Assembly: GCF_026385525.1 (NCBI RefSeq)
Contig: NZ_JANIDY010000003.1
Span: forward strand, 124,001-188,000
Source of the DNA: Bombella pluederhausensis
GTDB lineage: Bacteria; Pseudomonadota; Alphaproteobacteria; Acetobacterales; Acetobacteraceae
DNA length: 64,000 nt
Direction: 5' to 3'
Notes under the pieces: generated by a model
Told to the model about the DNA's origin: nothing
The model's input: the letters and a program-made list of their open reading frames with translations, nothing else
Databases searched by the model: none
Position numbers and translations under genes: made by a program
Shown: positions 53,731 to 61,387 of the stretch, one piece after another
Layout of the letters: every line of letters begins with the position of its first letter
Numbering within the stretch: position 1 is the first letter of the stretch

Positions 53731-54618
53731 ATGAGCAACAGGACTGTGAAGACCATGGCGAGGTGGGCAGGGTGCCGGGCTATGGCTCTGCTGCTCTGCA
53801 TGGCGGGTAGTATGGTGTCAGTACAGGCGCAGGCAGAGGATGGAGGTGAACATCCTTCTGTCTGCTCGCCTGCGACCCGTCAGGTGGAGCTGGCCTGCCA
53901 GAGTTGGACGGAGATTGAGGCAGCTCTGAAGAAAGGGGTTAGGACGGTTCTTCTGCCCGTTGGGGGTACGGAGCAGAGCGGACCCTATATGGCGGTGGGC
54001 AAGCATAATGTCCGTGCTTATGTTCTGGCAGATGAGATTGCCCGCAGGCTGGGGAATGCCTTTGTGGCGCCTGTCATTGCCTATGTGCCGGAAGGTTCAA
54101 CCCATCCTCGGACAGGGCATATGCGTTTTGCGGGAACATTATCCATTCCGCCTGCCGTCTTTGCGGGGTTGATGGAGGGGGCAGCGGAGAGTCTGCGGGC
54201 GCAGGGTTTCACCACCATCGTGTTTCTGGGTGATCATGGTGGGTATCAGACCCAGCTGGCCAGTCTGGCGGCCAAGCTGAACAAACGGTGGGCTAAAGGG
54301 GGGACGGCAGAGGTCCTTTTTGTTGGGGCCTATTATGATGTCATAGCCGGGAAATATGCAGATTATTTACGCCAGCAGGGGCATGGTGTGGCTTTGGGGA
54401 AACATGCCGACATAAGCGATACATCCCTCATGCTGGCTGTGGATCCGTCCCTTGTGCGGGAGGGGCTTCTGAGGCAGGCTGAGAAACCAGATTCTGCCGA
54501 TGGTGTCTATGGTGGCGACCCGCGGCAGGCAACGGCTGAACTTGGCCGGGTCGGCACAGCCATGCAGGTGCAGGCTGCCGTTGAGGCCATTTCGTCTTTT
54601 AACAGGAGACACCCATGA
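53731..54618 (+). CDS. Secreted creatininase-family protein with altered metal motif
   Basis: The start at 53731 has GGGAA 6 bases upstream and gives a signal peptide (residues 1-35, ending SVQAQA). The 295-residue protein follows the creatininase fold: GGTEQSGPYMAVGKHN (Glu81, His92), then GDHGGYQTQ, and HADISDTSLMLAVDP. The classical EQHGPHLPLGTD motif is changed at two metal positions (His to Ser83, Asp to His92), so it belongs to a divergent, exported subgroup whose substrate is unknown. Creatininase-family members include amidohydrolases and MftE, the peptidase of the mycofactocin system. It overlaps the beta-propeller gene by 4 bases. Confidence 0.82.
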   Translation: MSNRTVKTMARWAGCRAMALLLCMAGSMVSVQAQAEDGGEHPSVCSPATRQVELACQSWTEIEAALKKGVRTVLLPVGGTEQSGPYMAVGKHNVRAYVLADEIARRLGNAFVAPVIAYVPEGSTHPRTGHMRFAGTLSIPPAVFAGLMEGAAESLRAQGFTTIVFLGDHGGYQTQLASLAAKLNKRWAKGGTAEVLFVGAYYDVIAGKYADYLRQQGHGVALGKHADISDTSLMLAVDPSLVREGLLRQAEKPDSADGVYGGDPRQATAELGRVGTAMQVQAAVEAISSFNRRHP

Positions 54619-55979
54619 GGCTTAAAGTTTCTTTTCTGGCAATGGGAGCCCTGCTGGCTGCGGGAGCAGCACAGGCTCAGCAGGTAGCCAACCATCCAGA
54701 CCCGCAGGATGAGCCCATCGCTGCGGATTCACCCAAGCCCTTCCCGGATGGTGATCCAGCGGCTGCCGCAAAGACGGCGCCTGCACCGGCGTCAACACCC
54801 GCACCAGCGCCGACACAAGTCCCTGCGTCAGTGCCAGCGCCGGCTCCGGCAGCTGCTGCGCCTTCAGCTCCTTCTGCTACTGTGGCGGAGCAGGCACCTG
54901 TCGTGCACACCATTCCCGGTATGCCGCCTGTTCTGGATGTTCATAATATCTATAGCGAGGCGAGTGGCCCGGAGAAGTTGTCTCCTGTTGTGGCACATGA
55001 TCTGGAGCGGGTTTATGTGCCAAACCTGCGTGGTAACAGCGTTTCCGTGATTGATCCGAAAACCTACAAGGTTGTGGATACGTTTCCTGTTGGGCGGTCT
55101 CCTCAGCATGTTGTGCCCGCATGGGACCTGCGGACCCTGTGGGTGACGAATAACAGTGAAGGCCATACGGATGGGTCTCTGACACCGATTGACCCGGTGA
55201 CAGGCAAGCCCGGTAAGGCCATCCCTGTGGATGACCCGTACAACATGTATTTTACGCCGGATGGTCAGAATGCCATCGTGGTAGCGGAAGCTCATCGCCG
55301 TCTGGATTTTCGTGACCCGCATACCATGGAGCTGAAAGGCTCTGTTGAGGCGCCGCTCTGCGAAGGGATCAATCATGCGGCGTTCTCGGTGGATGGGCGC
55401 TATGCGATCTTCACCTGCGAGTTTGGGCGGTATCTTGCCAAGGTGGATACAGTCAACCGGCAGCTTCTGGGGATGCTGAAGCTCTCCAAGGGAGGAATGC
55501 CGCAGGATGTGCTGGCTGCGCCGGATGGGCATAAGTTTTATGTGGCCGACATGCATGCTGATGGCGTGTTCATCATTGATGGTGACAGCTTTAAGGAGAC
55601 GGGCTTCATCCCCACGGGGCTGGGTACGCATGGGCTGTATCCGAGCCGTGATGCCAAGCTGCTCTATGTAGCTAATCGTGGGTCTCACATGGTGCATGGG
55701 CCACGGCACAGCAAGGGGAGTGTCTCGGTTGTGGATGTCGCTACGGATAAGGTGCTGAAGACATGGCCGATCCCCGGCGGTGGCAGCCCGGATATGGGCA
55801 ATGTCAGTGCTGATGGTAAGACGCTGTGGCTCTCCGGGCGATTTGATGATGTCGTGTATGCCATTGATACACAGACAGGCGCCATGAAGCAGATTCCTGT
55901 TGGAGCAGAACCGCATGGCCTGACGGTTTGGCCGCAGCCGGGCCGGTACAGCATCGGTCATACGGGGATCATGCGTTAA
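54615..55979 (+). CDS. Secreted YVTN-type beta-propeller protein
   Basis: The 454-residue protein has a signal peptide (residues 1-21, ending GAAQA), a Pro/Ala-rich linker (about 40-95), then a beta-propeller domain with YVTN-like blades such as VYVPNLRGNSVSVIDPKTYK and LLYVANRGSH and GSVSVVDVATDKVLKTW. Similar propellers act as periplasmic scaffolds or binders and some are linked to PQQ-dependent metabolism. No catalytic motif is seen. Translation is coupled to the creatininase-family gene (ATGA), which suggests a joint periplasmic role. A strong terminator follows. Confidence 0.82.
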   Translation: MRLKVSFLAMGALLAAGAAQAQQVANHPDPQDEPIAADSPKPFPDGDPAAAAKTAPAPASTPAPAPTQVPASVPAPAPAAAAPSAPSATVAEQAPVVHTIPGMPPVLDVHNIYSEASGPEKLSPVVAHDLERVYVPNLRGNSVSVIDPKTYKVVDTFPVGRSPQHVVPAWDLRTLWVTNNSEGHTDGSLTPIDPVTGKPGKAIPVDDPYNMYFTPDGQNAIVVAEAHRRLDFRDPHTMELKGSVEAPLCEGINHAAFSVDGRYAIFTCEFGRYLAKVDTVNRQLLGMLKLSKGGMPQDVLAAPDGHKFYVADMHADGVFIIDGDSFKETGFIPTGLGTHGLYPSRDAKLLYVANRGSHMVHGPRHSKGSVSVVDVATDKVLKTWPIPGGGSPDMGNVSADGKTLWLSGRFDDVVYAIDTQTGAMKQIPVGAEPHGLTVWPQPGRYSIGHTGIMR

Positions 55980-56018
55980 GCGTGTTTTTCCAGTAGGTTA
56001 TGATAGGAATTGTTGAAG

Positions 56019-56046
56019 AAAAGGGGAGCGTTTGCTCCCCTTTTTT
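56019..56046 (+). terminator. Strong rho-independent terminator
   Basis: GGGGAGC (56023-56029) pairs perfectly with GCTCCCC (56034-56040), a 4-base loop, followed by T6; an A-run lies to the left. Confidence 0.95.
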
Positions 56047-56195
56047 ATAAGGCTGGGCAGAAAGCTGTTTCTATTCTGTTAGAAAATCGTTAACAGATAC
56101 ACAGGTCGCTTCTTTCTTGGTGGCTGGTTTCTCGTCATATTTCCTGATGGTTCGCATGATCAAGACTTTTCGTGACCACCACGTGAGGAAGTGCT

Positions 56196-57203
56196 TTGCC
56201 TTTTTTTTTGCTGGCACCGCTTTCTCTCGTACTGGGTTATTATGCTGTCCTGTCACCTGTCCTTTATGAGACGCAGACGTTTCTCGTGGTAGAAAAGCCC
56301 GTCACGGGCGGGGGTGATGCGTCATCCCTAATGGGCACCAGCGGCAGAAATGAAGGGAATTATCTATTCCGGGCTTTCGTGACGTCCTATGAGGAGTTCA
56401 TGTCTGTTGATGCACGGGTGAATCTTGCCAGACAGTACAGCTTCTTCCCGGATATCATACAGAGTTTTGGCGGGGTCCTATCTTTCTTTTCACGGAGCAG
56501 GCGCGCCCTGTACGATTATTACACTCTTTATATTGTTGATACGGATATTTCCCGTAAAGAAGGACTTGTAAAGTTTAGCGTCAAAGCAGCTAACAGGAAG
56601 CTTTCTTATGAAATTACCAGAAAAATACTTGATGATGCCCGTTTGAAACTGGCCCTGTTGAATCAGGAACCTGATAGGCTTCTGCTTCAGGAACATCAGG
56701 CCACCATGCAGAGATTGACCAAGGCCATTACGGATGATGAGAAGACCATTGCAGCCAATATGCTGTCTTCTGGTATTTATGATGGAAGTGGCTTTTATGC
56801 GTCTTCTCAGAAGGCGTGGTTCCAGATAGCAGCTGATCAGATCGTTTTGGAAGGGAAATATTCTGTCCTGAAGGATACGGTGGAGCGTGATGCTCGTGCT
56901 ATGGATAGAGAAGTGCGTGTTTATGAAGCAGGGAAGACACGCTTCAGTAATGATACGGTAGAGAAACGGAATATCATTCTGGAAAATGATCGTCTGATCC
57001 ATGAGGTCAGAACATTATCGGGCCTGCTGGATACCGAAATGGCTTCATATGAAAGCGTGGGAGCCCGTGCGATCATGTCACATTATTTCCTGAAGACAGT
57101 GAGTGGCCCCGTTGTGGAGGAAACACCTTTCAGGCCGGGATTCTGGTGGAGTGTCCTGACGGTTCTGGCGGTGGGGCTGCTTCTGTTCATGGCGGCTGTC
57201 TGA
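56196..57203 (+). CDS. Polysaccharide co-polymerase/export inner-membrane protein (KpsE/BexC/CtrB-like)
   Basis: The open frame begins at TTG 56196 with GGAAG 4 bases upstream and encodes 335 residues: a membrane helix (APLSLVLGYYAVLSP), YETQTFLVVEKP, a long periplasmic coiled-coil part, and a second helix at the C-terminus (WSVLTVLAVGLLLFM). The order matches KpsE/BexC proteins that link the inner membrane to the export channel. The usual basic cytoplasmic tail is absent from this frame but is present upstream in another frame (ATG 56147, MVRMIKTFRDHHVRKC). The two frames would join if the T9 run at 56201-56209 were T8. It overlaps the next gene (TGATG). Confidence 0.82.
   Translation: MPFFLLAPLSLVLGYYAVLSPVLYETQTFLVVEKPVTGGGDASSLMGTSGRNEGNYLFRAFVTSYEEFMSVDARVNLARQYSFFPDIIQSFGGVLSFFSRSRRALYDYYTLYIVDTDISRKEGLVKFSVKAANRKLSYEITRKILDDARLKLALLNQEPDRLLLQEHQATMQRLTKAITDDEKTIAANMLSSGIYDGSGFYASSQKAWFQIAADQIVLEGKYSVLKDTVERDARAMDREVRVYEAGKTRFSNDTVEKRNIILENDRLIHEVRTLSGLLDTEMASYESVGARAIMSHYFLKTVSGPVVEETPFRPGFWWSVLTVLAVGLLLFMAAV
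56201..56209 (+). repeat. T9 homopolymer at the start of the KpsE-like gene
   Basis: Nine T in a row, directly after the TTG start of the open frame. One T fewer would fuse the upstream ATG frame (56147) with the main frame. Such a tract can slip during replication and is also a common site of sequencing error. Confidence 0.85.
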
Positions 57204-58372
57204 TGAGAGGGGCCGGTTTCCTGCGCGGGTATCTTCTGGCAGCAGCGGTTCTGTCTATGCTGGAAGTGACAGGGTGTGGCCTGCCGGAAGCCGGGCCGGG
57301 TATCGGGAGCATGACACGCAAGGAGCAGCTGCGGGACAGGAAGGCGCTTTTCTCCAGTCTGGTCACGCAGGATGTGAGCATGGAAGATGCCATCAGGATG
57401 GCAGAGCAGGACCGGCGTGAGGAAAAAGAACGTATCAGGGCGGCTGTTCATGCCATTAACATAGGAAGGCATGATGGGAATCCTGTCGCCCATGCTGGGG
57501 ATAATATCACGGTTTCCATTCTGTCTTTTCCTGCAGCGGGGGAAGCAGCCGGTACTGCACCGGCTTTCGTGAAGCTGGGTTCCTTTCGTGTGCTGAGGGA
57601 TGGGACGGTCGCTCTGCCTTATGTTAATTCCGTTCATGTTGCGGGTCTGACATATGCCCGGATACAGCGGCGCCTGTCCCGCCTTTATGCAGCCAGAGGG
57701 CTTTTCAATACACCTTCTGTCATCGTGCGGTCAGATAGTTCTGGTGGCAGCCGTGTAGCGGATTCCATTCTTGTCGTAGGGCAGGTGACTCGCCCACGGG
57801 AGATAGCATGGCTCCCCGGTGGCATGACATTGGCGCATGTTCTGGCCGTGGCCATGAGTGACGGATCAATCTCCAGTGCCAGACCCGGAGGGGATGATGG
57901 GCTGCATACAGCCCGCTACAGACTTTCCGTAAGTATTGTTAGGGGCGGTAGGGTGGTTGGTACCGTGCCGCTTGAGGATGCCCTGACCATTGATATGTCT
58001 CTGGCACCACGGGACAGGGTGATCGTGAAGAAGGAGGCATCCATCTCGGTTCCTGTTCTGGGTGGTGGCGTGTCCCGGCCGGGGCTGTATGCGTTTGGGT
58101 CATCTCCCTCTCTGGCAGAAGTCTTAGCCATGTCCGGAGGGTTGAAAGGTGATGCAGCCTCCAGCCGGGCCGTGTTCGTGCTGCGGTACGAGCGGGACAT
58201 ACCGCATCTCATGAAAGTGCCGTTTGATCGGGCTTATGGTTTGTTCGTAGCGCAGAAGTTCCTTCTGAAACGGGATGATATTGTTTATGTCGCTGAATCG
58301 CCATGGGTGCCTTACTCCAAGGTGTTTTCCCTGATCCTTCAGGCGGGTGTTCTGGCGTCCATTGCCCGATGA
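57203..58372 (+). CDS. Outer-membrane polysaccharide export lipoprotein (KpsD/BexD/Wza-like)
   Basis: The start at 57203 overlaps the previous stop (TGATG). The 389-residue protein has a lipoprotein signal with lipobox VTGC (Cys25). A polysaccharide export domain with AGDNITVSILSFPAAG and RVLRDGTVALPYVNSVHVAG, and an SLBB-type domain with VPVLGGGVSRPGLYAFG, match the BexD/CtrA/Wza group of outer-membrane polysaccharide export (OPX) channels. It would form a ring in the outer membrane for polymer exit. It overlaps the OpgH-like gene by 4 bases. Confidence 0.88.
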   Translation: MRGAGFLRGYLLAAAVLSMLEVTGCGLPEAGPGIGSMTRKEQLRDRKALFSSLVTQDVSMEDAIRMAEQDRREEKERIRAAVHAINIGRHDGNPVAHAGDNITVSILSFPAAGEAAGTAPAFVKLGSFRVLRDGTVALPYVNSVHVAGLTYARIQRRLSRLYAARGLFNTPSVIVRSDSSGGSRVADSILVVGQVTRPREIAWLPGGMTLAHVLAVAMSDGSISSARPGGDDGLHTARYRLSVSIVRGGRVVGTVPLEDALTIDMSLAPRDRVIVKKEASISVPVLGGGVSRPGLYAFGSSPSLAEVLAMSGGLKGDAASSRAVFVLRYERDIPHLMKVPFDRAYGLFVAQKFLLKRDDIVYVAESPWVPYSKVFSLILQAGVLASIAR

Positions 58373-60660
58373 CAGGCAGTGAACGGGGCAAGCTGTTTGA
58401 TTTTGCGCCTTATAGGCAGATTCTGGGTGCAGAACCGACAGATATTACATCCTTCGAGACGTTAAATCTGTTTCTTGATCGAAATGGAGAGGGTGTTTCA
58501 ACACCTCGCTTCAGGCGCCTGCCTATTGGTTCGCTTGATCTTGGTATGGGGTGGAAACAGAGCATCAGGCGCCGTTTTCAGGAGAACCCCCTCAACAGGG
58601 ATCACCGTCCGGAACCGGGATGGCTGAGGCTGTTGGCCAGACGGCGCCGGCGGATGCTGATGCTGTCTCTGGCGGTAACGGTACTCATGTTCATAGGAGC
58701 TCGGAAAAGCCTCTTTGTGGGTTTTGATGGGCGGGACGTGATACAGGATGTCTATATGGCGCTGTATCTGCTGTTTACGTTTCTGGCGGTTTATTCTTTT
58801 ACAAAAATGAGTGTCGGCTATTGGCTAACTCTTAGGGGGCCGGAAGGTAACCCATATCATCCTGTTCATGAGGCTCAAGACCCTCCCGAAACGGACAGAT
58901 GCGCCATACTGTATCCCGTCCATCACGAGGACATGCACAGGGTCGGAGCTGGCATAGCGTCTCTGATTGAGAGTTTTGAAAGGGACCTGCCTGAAAAGAA
59001 GCATCATTATGAAGTGTTTCTACTCTCGGACAGTACGGATGCTTATCATGTCCTGACAGAACAGGCGGCCATTTATCATCTTAAGCAGACCTACCCCGAT
59101 ATGGTCATTCATTACCGGCATAGAGCCCATAACGCTAATGCCAAGCTCGGTAATATCGTGGATTTTCTGCGCCGTTGGGGGCGGGACTATACCTATATCT
59201 ATATGATGGATGCTGATTCCATCGTGTCCGGAACATCCATTCATCAGTGTCTGCGTATGATGGCGGGTAATTCCCAGATCGGCATCATCCAGACAAATCC
59301 CCTGCCTGTGCTGAGACGATCTTTCTTCGGGCGTCTTCTACAGTTCAGCAGTCACCTTCATGGTTCCGTACTCTCCCATGGTCTGGGGGCGCTTGCTATG
59401 GGGCATGCCAGCTATATCGGGCATAATGCCATCATTCGGACGGACGCCTTCATCCAGCATTGTATCCTGCCAGAATTGCCCGGAGGGCGGCCATGGGGCG
59501 GGAAACCGCTTTCCCACGACATTGCCGAGGCCGCCATGATGGGCAGGGCGGGCTATGAAGTGTGGTTTCTGGCGGATATCAAGGGCAGTTATGAGGAAAT
59601 ACCGGCCACTATGTCGGGGTTTCTGAGGCGGGAAAATAGATGGTTGCAGGGTAATCTTCAGAATATCCGGCTGCTTTTTACGGATGGTCTTCAGGGCCTG
59701 CACAGAGAGACCCTGCTGATGGGCGCTCTAGCCTATGCCATGGCCCCGCTTGGCGCCATGTTTATGATCGCCTCGGTCTATACGGCAACTCATATGGTCA
59801 TTGGGCAGGGGGAGAGTGATGGGCCGGAGCTGTTTCAAATGATGTCTCTGGGGTTGTTTGCCCTAGCCATGATTTTCGTTTTTTCGCCAAGGCTGATCGC
59901 TCTGTCCGTTGCCATGAGGCGTAAAAATGCCCCCACCTATGGGGGACGCTGCAAGCTGCTTTTCAGCGCCATGTTAGAGATGATGTTCACGCTGTTCTGC
60001 AATCCGGTCATCATGTGTTTCATCATCCGGTTTCTGCTGGCGTGCTTGTGGCGTTCATCCGTCACATGGCAGGCCCAGCAACGGCATGATGTGCCTCTGA
60101 CATTTCGGGAATGTCTTAAGGATTATTGGTGGTGTTCAGCCATTGGCGTCTTGGCAGGAGGAATGTTGAAGCAGGTTATGGAGGCGCAGCCTGATTATTC
60201 GGCGAGTTTTATGGAACAGCTGCCTTATGGCCTGTTGCCGGGTAATGCCCTGTTGGTCTGGTTCATCCCTGTGATTGTTAGTCTGTTGCTGGCCCCTGTG
60301 ATGGCGTTTCTGACAAGTCAGATTTCAACACTGGCCAATCGGTGCCGATGGTTTCTCATTCCGGAAGAAGTGTCAGAACCGGCAATCATCAAAAGTGTGA
60401 AACGTCATCTCGCCATGATGAGAGAGAGCTTTTCGACAGCAGGTGCGGAGATCATCAGATATTCTCTGGAAAATCCCCGGTTTTATGTGTGTCATTATCG
60501 GCATAGCCGTCATCGCAAGGCCATAGCGGCACGGCTGCTGCCACGGATCAGGGCAGGCGAGGTGCTGGACCAGCGCAGCCTGATGATCGCTCTGAAGGAG
60601 CGTGCCTGTTTCGTAGCTCTGGTGAAGCAATATCTGGCGGCGCAGGGCTATAATGTCTGA
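58369..60660 (+). CDS. Processive family 2 beta-glucosyltransferase, OpgH/MdoH-like
   Basis: The start at 58369 overlaps the previous gene (ATGA). The 763-residue protein has N-terminal helices (about 105-160), a GT-A catalytic domain with LLSDSTDAY, the metal motif MMDADS, LSHDIAEAAMMGRAGYEVW and RRENRWLQGN (the QxxRW-like acceptor motif in its OpgH form), and about five helices at the C-terminus. OpgH makes beta-1,2-glucan from UDP-glucose and passes it across the inner membrane. Normal opgG is not adjacent. Coupling to KpsE-like and OPX genes suggests secretion beyond the outer membrane. Confidence 0.88.
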   Translation: MTGSERGKLFDFAPYRQILGAEPTDITSFETLNLFLDRNGEGVSTPRFRRLPIGSLDLGMGWKQSIRRRFQENPLNRDHRPEPGWLRLLARRRRRMLMLSLAVTVLMFIGARKSLFVGFDGRDVIQDVYMALYLLFTFLAVYSFTKMSVGYWLTLRGPEGNPYHPVHEAQDPPETDRCAILYPVHHEDMHRVGAGIASLIESFERDLPEKKHHYEVFLLSDSTDAYHVLTEQAAIYHLKQTYPDMVIHYRHRAHNANAKLGNIVDFLRRWGRDYTYIYMMDADSIVSGTSIHQCLRMMAGNSQIGIIQTNPLPVLRRSFFGRLLQFSSHLHGSVLSHGLGALAMGHASYIGHNAIIRTDAFIQHCILPELPGGRPWGGKPLSHDIAEAAMMGRAGYEVWFLADIKGSYEEIPATMSGFLRRENRWLQGNLQNIRLLFTDGLQGLHRETLLMGALAYAMAPLGAMFMIASVYTATHMVIGQGESDGPELFQMMSLGLFALAMIFVFSPRLIALSVAMRRKNAPTYGGRCKLLFSAMLEMMFTLFCNPVIMCFIIRFLLACLWRSSVTWQAQQRHDVPLTFRECLKDYWWCSAIGVLAGGMLKQVMEAQPDYSASFMEQLPYGLLPGNALLVWFIPVIVSLLLAPVMAFLTSQISTLANRCRWFLIPEEVSEPAIIKSVKRHLAMMRESFSTAGAEIIRYSLENPRFYVCHYRHSRHRKAIAARLLPRIRAGEVLDQRSLMIALKERACFVALVKQYLAAQGYNV

Positions 60661-60664
60661 CCTG

Positions 60665-61240
60665 TCAGTGGGGCAGGAGGGCTAACGGTATCGGGTCCGG
60701 GATGAGAAGCCACAGAATGAACATGATGACCGTCCGTATGCCGCTTCCTTTGGGGGAAAGTACGACTGTTCCTTCTTCTTCATCCCAGAAGGTCGTTCCT
60801 GTATTTCTGAAGCGGATATAGTGGAAGATTTCGGCCAGTGGCGCCAGGATGAAGATGCCGCCTGTAAAGCACCCTACATAGATCAGGTAATTACGCCGTA
60901 GGCAGGTGGAGAGATTAAGTCGGTCGCCATTTGCTGTAGCGGGTCGGATGCCGAGCAGATATTTTCCGAGAGTATTGCCAAACCGGGCGCAGATGAGGCT
61001 GTCCAGCAGCATGGAAAGAGGGAACACGAGCAGGAGGTCCGTGGTTAGTCCTTCAATGATGCCCAGCGTGGTCATGTCCGTTGGGGTGTAGGGAATGTGC
61101 AGGAAAGCCGCCAGAGCCTTCATTCCCCTGTCGATGGGAAAGGTAAGCAGGGTATTGTAAAGGTTAAGATCAACGAGGCGGGCTACCAGACGGGCCCAGA
61201 TGGTTGCCTGCTTGTCTGGGGGCGGTGGAAGATCATTCAT
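60665..61240 (-). CDS. RDD family membrane protein
   Basis: The 191-residue protein has the RDD pattern: ARLVARLVDLNLYNT in the first helix (Arg and Asp), then GNTLGKYLLGIRP in the loop after the second helix, and three or four membrane segments in all. Roles in this family are varied and mostly unknown; some members act as ion or proton exchangers. It converges with the OpgH-like gene, 4 bases between stops. The link to the glucan operon is not clear. Confidence 0.85.
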   Translation of the reverse strand: MNDLPPPPDKQATIWARLVARLVDLNLYNTLLTFPIDRGMKALAAFLHIPYTPTDMTTLGIIEGLTTDLLLVFPLSMLLDSLICARFGNTLGKYLLGIRPATANGDRLNLSTCLRRNYLIYVGCFTGGIFILAPLAEIFHYIRFRNTGTTFWDEEEGTVVLSPKGSGIRTVIMFILWLLIPDPIPLALLPH

Positions 61241-61387
61241 TTTGTAAAAGTGCCTTGAAGGTGCCTGTAGGACGAAAACAGTAATCGGGTTGTCCCGGGG
61301 ACGCTAGAAAAGGATTATGGCTTTAAGAGGGGCAGGCGCCAGTGTTATGGGGCAGGCTGCTGAGAGCTGTGGCGGGGGAGATACTGG

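Noticed and set aside
56071-56256. 61-codon minus-strand frame across the start of the KpsE-like gene
   Set aside because: It overlaps the region of the KpsE-like N-terminus and has no ribosome site or family pattern; best seen as a shadow frame.
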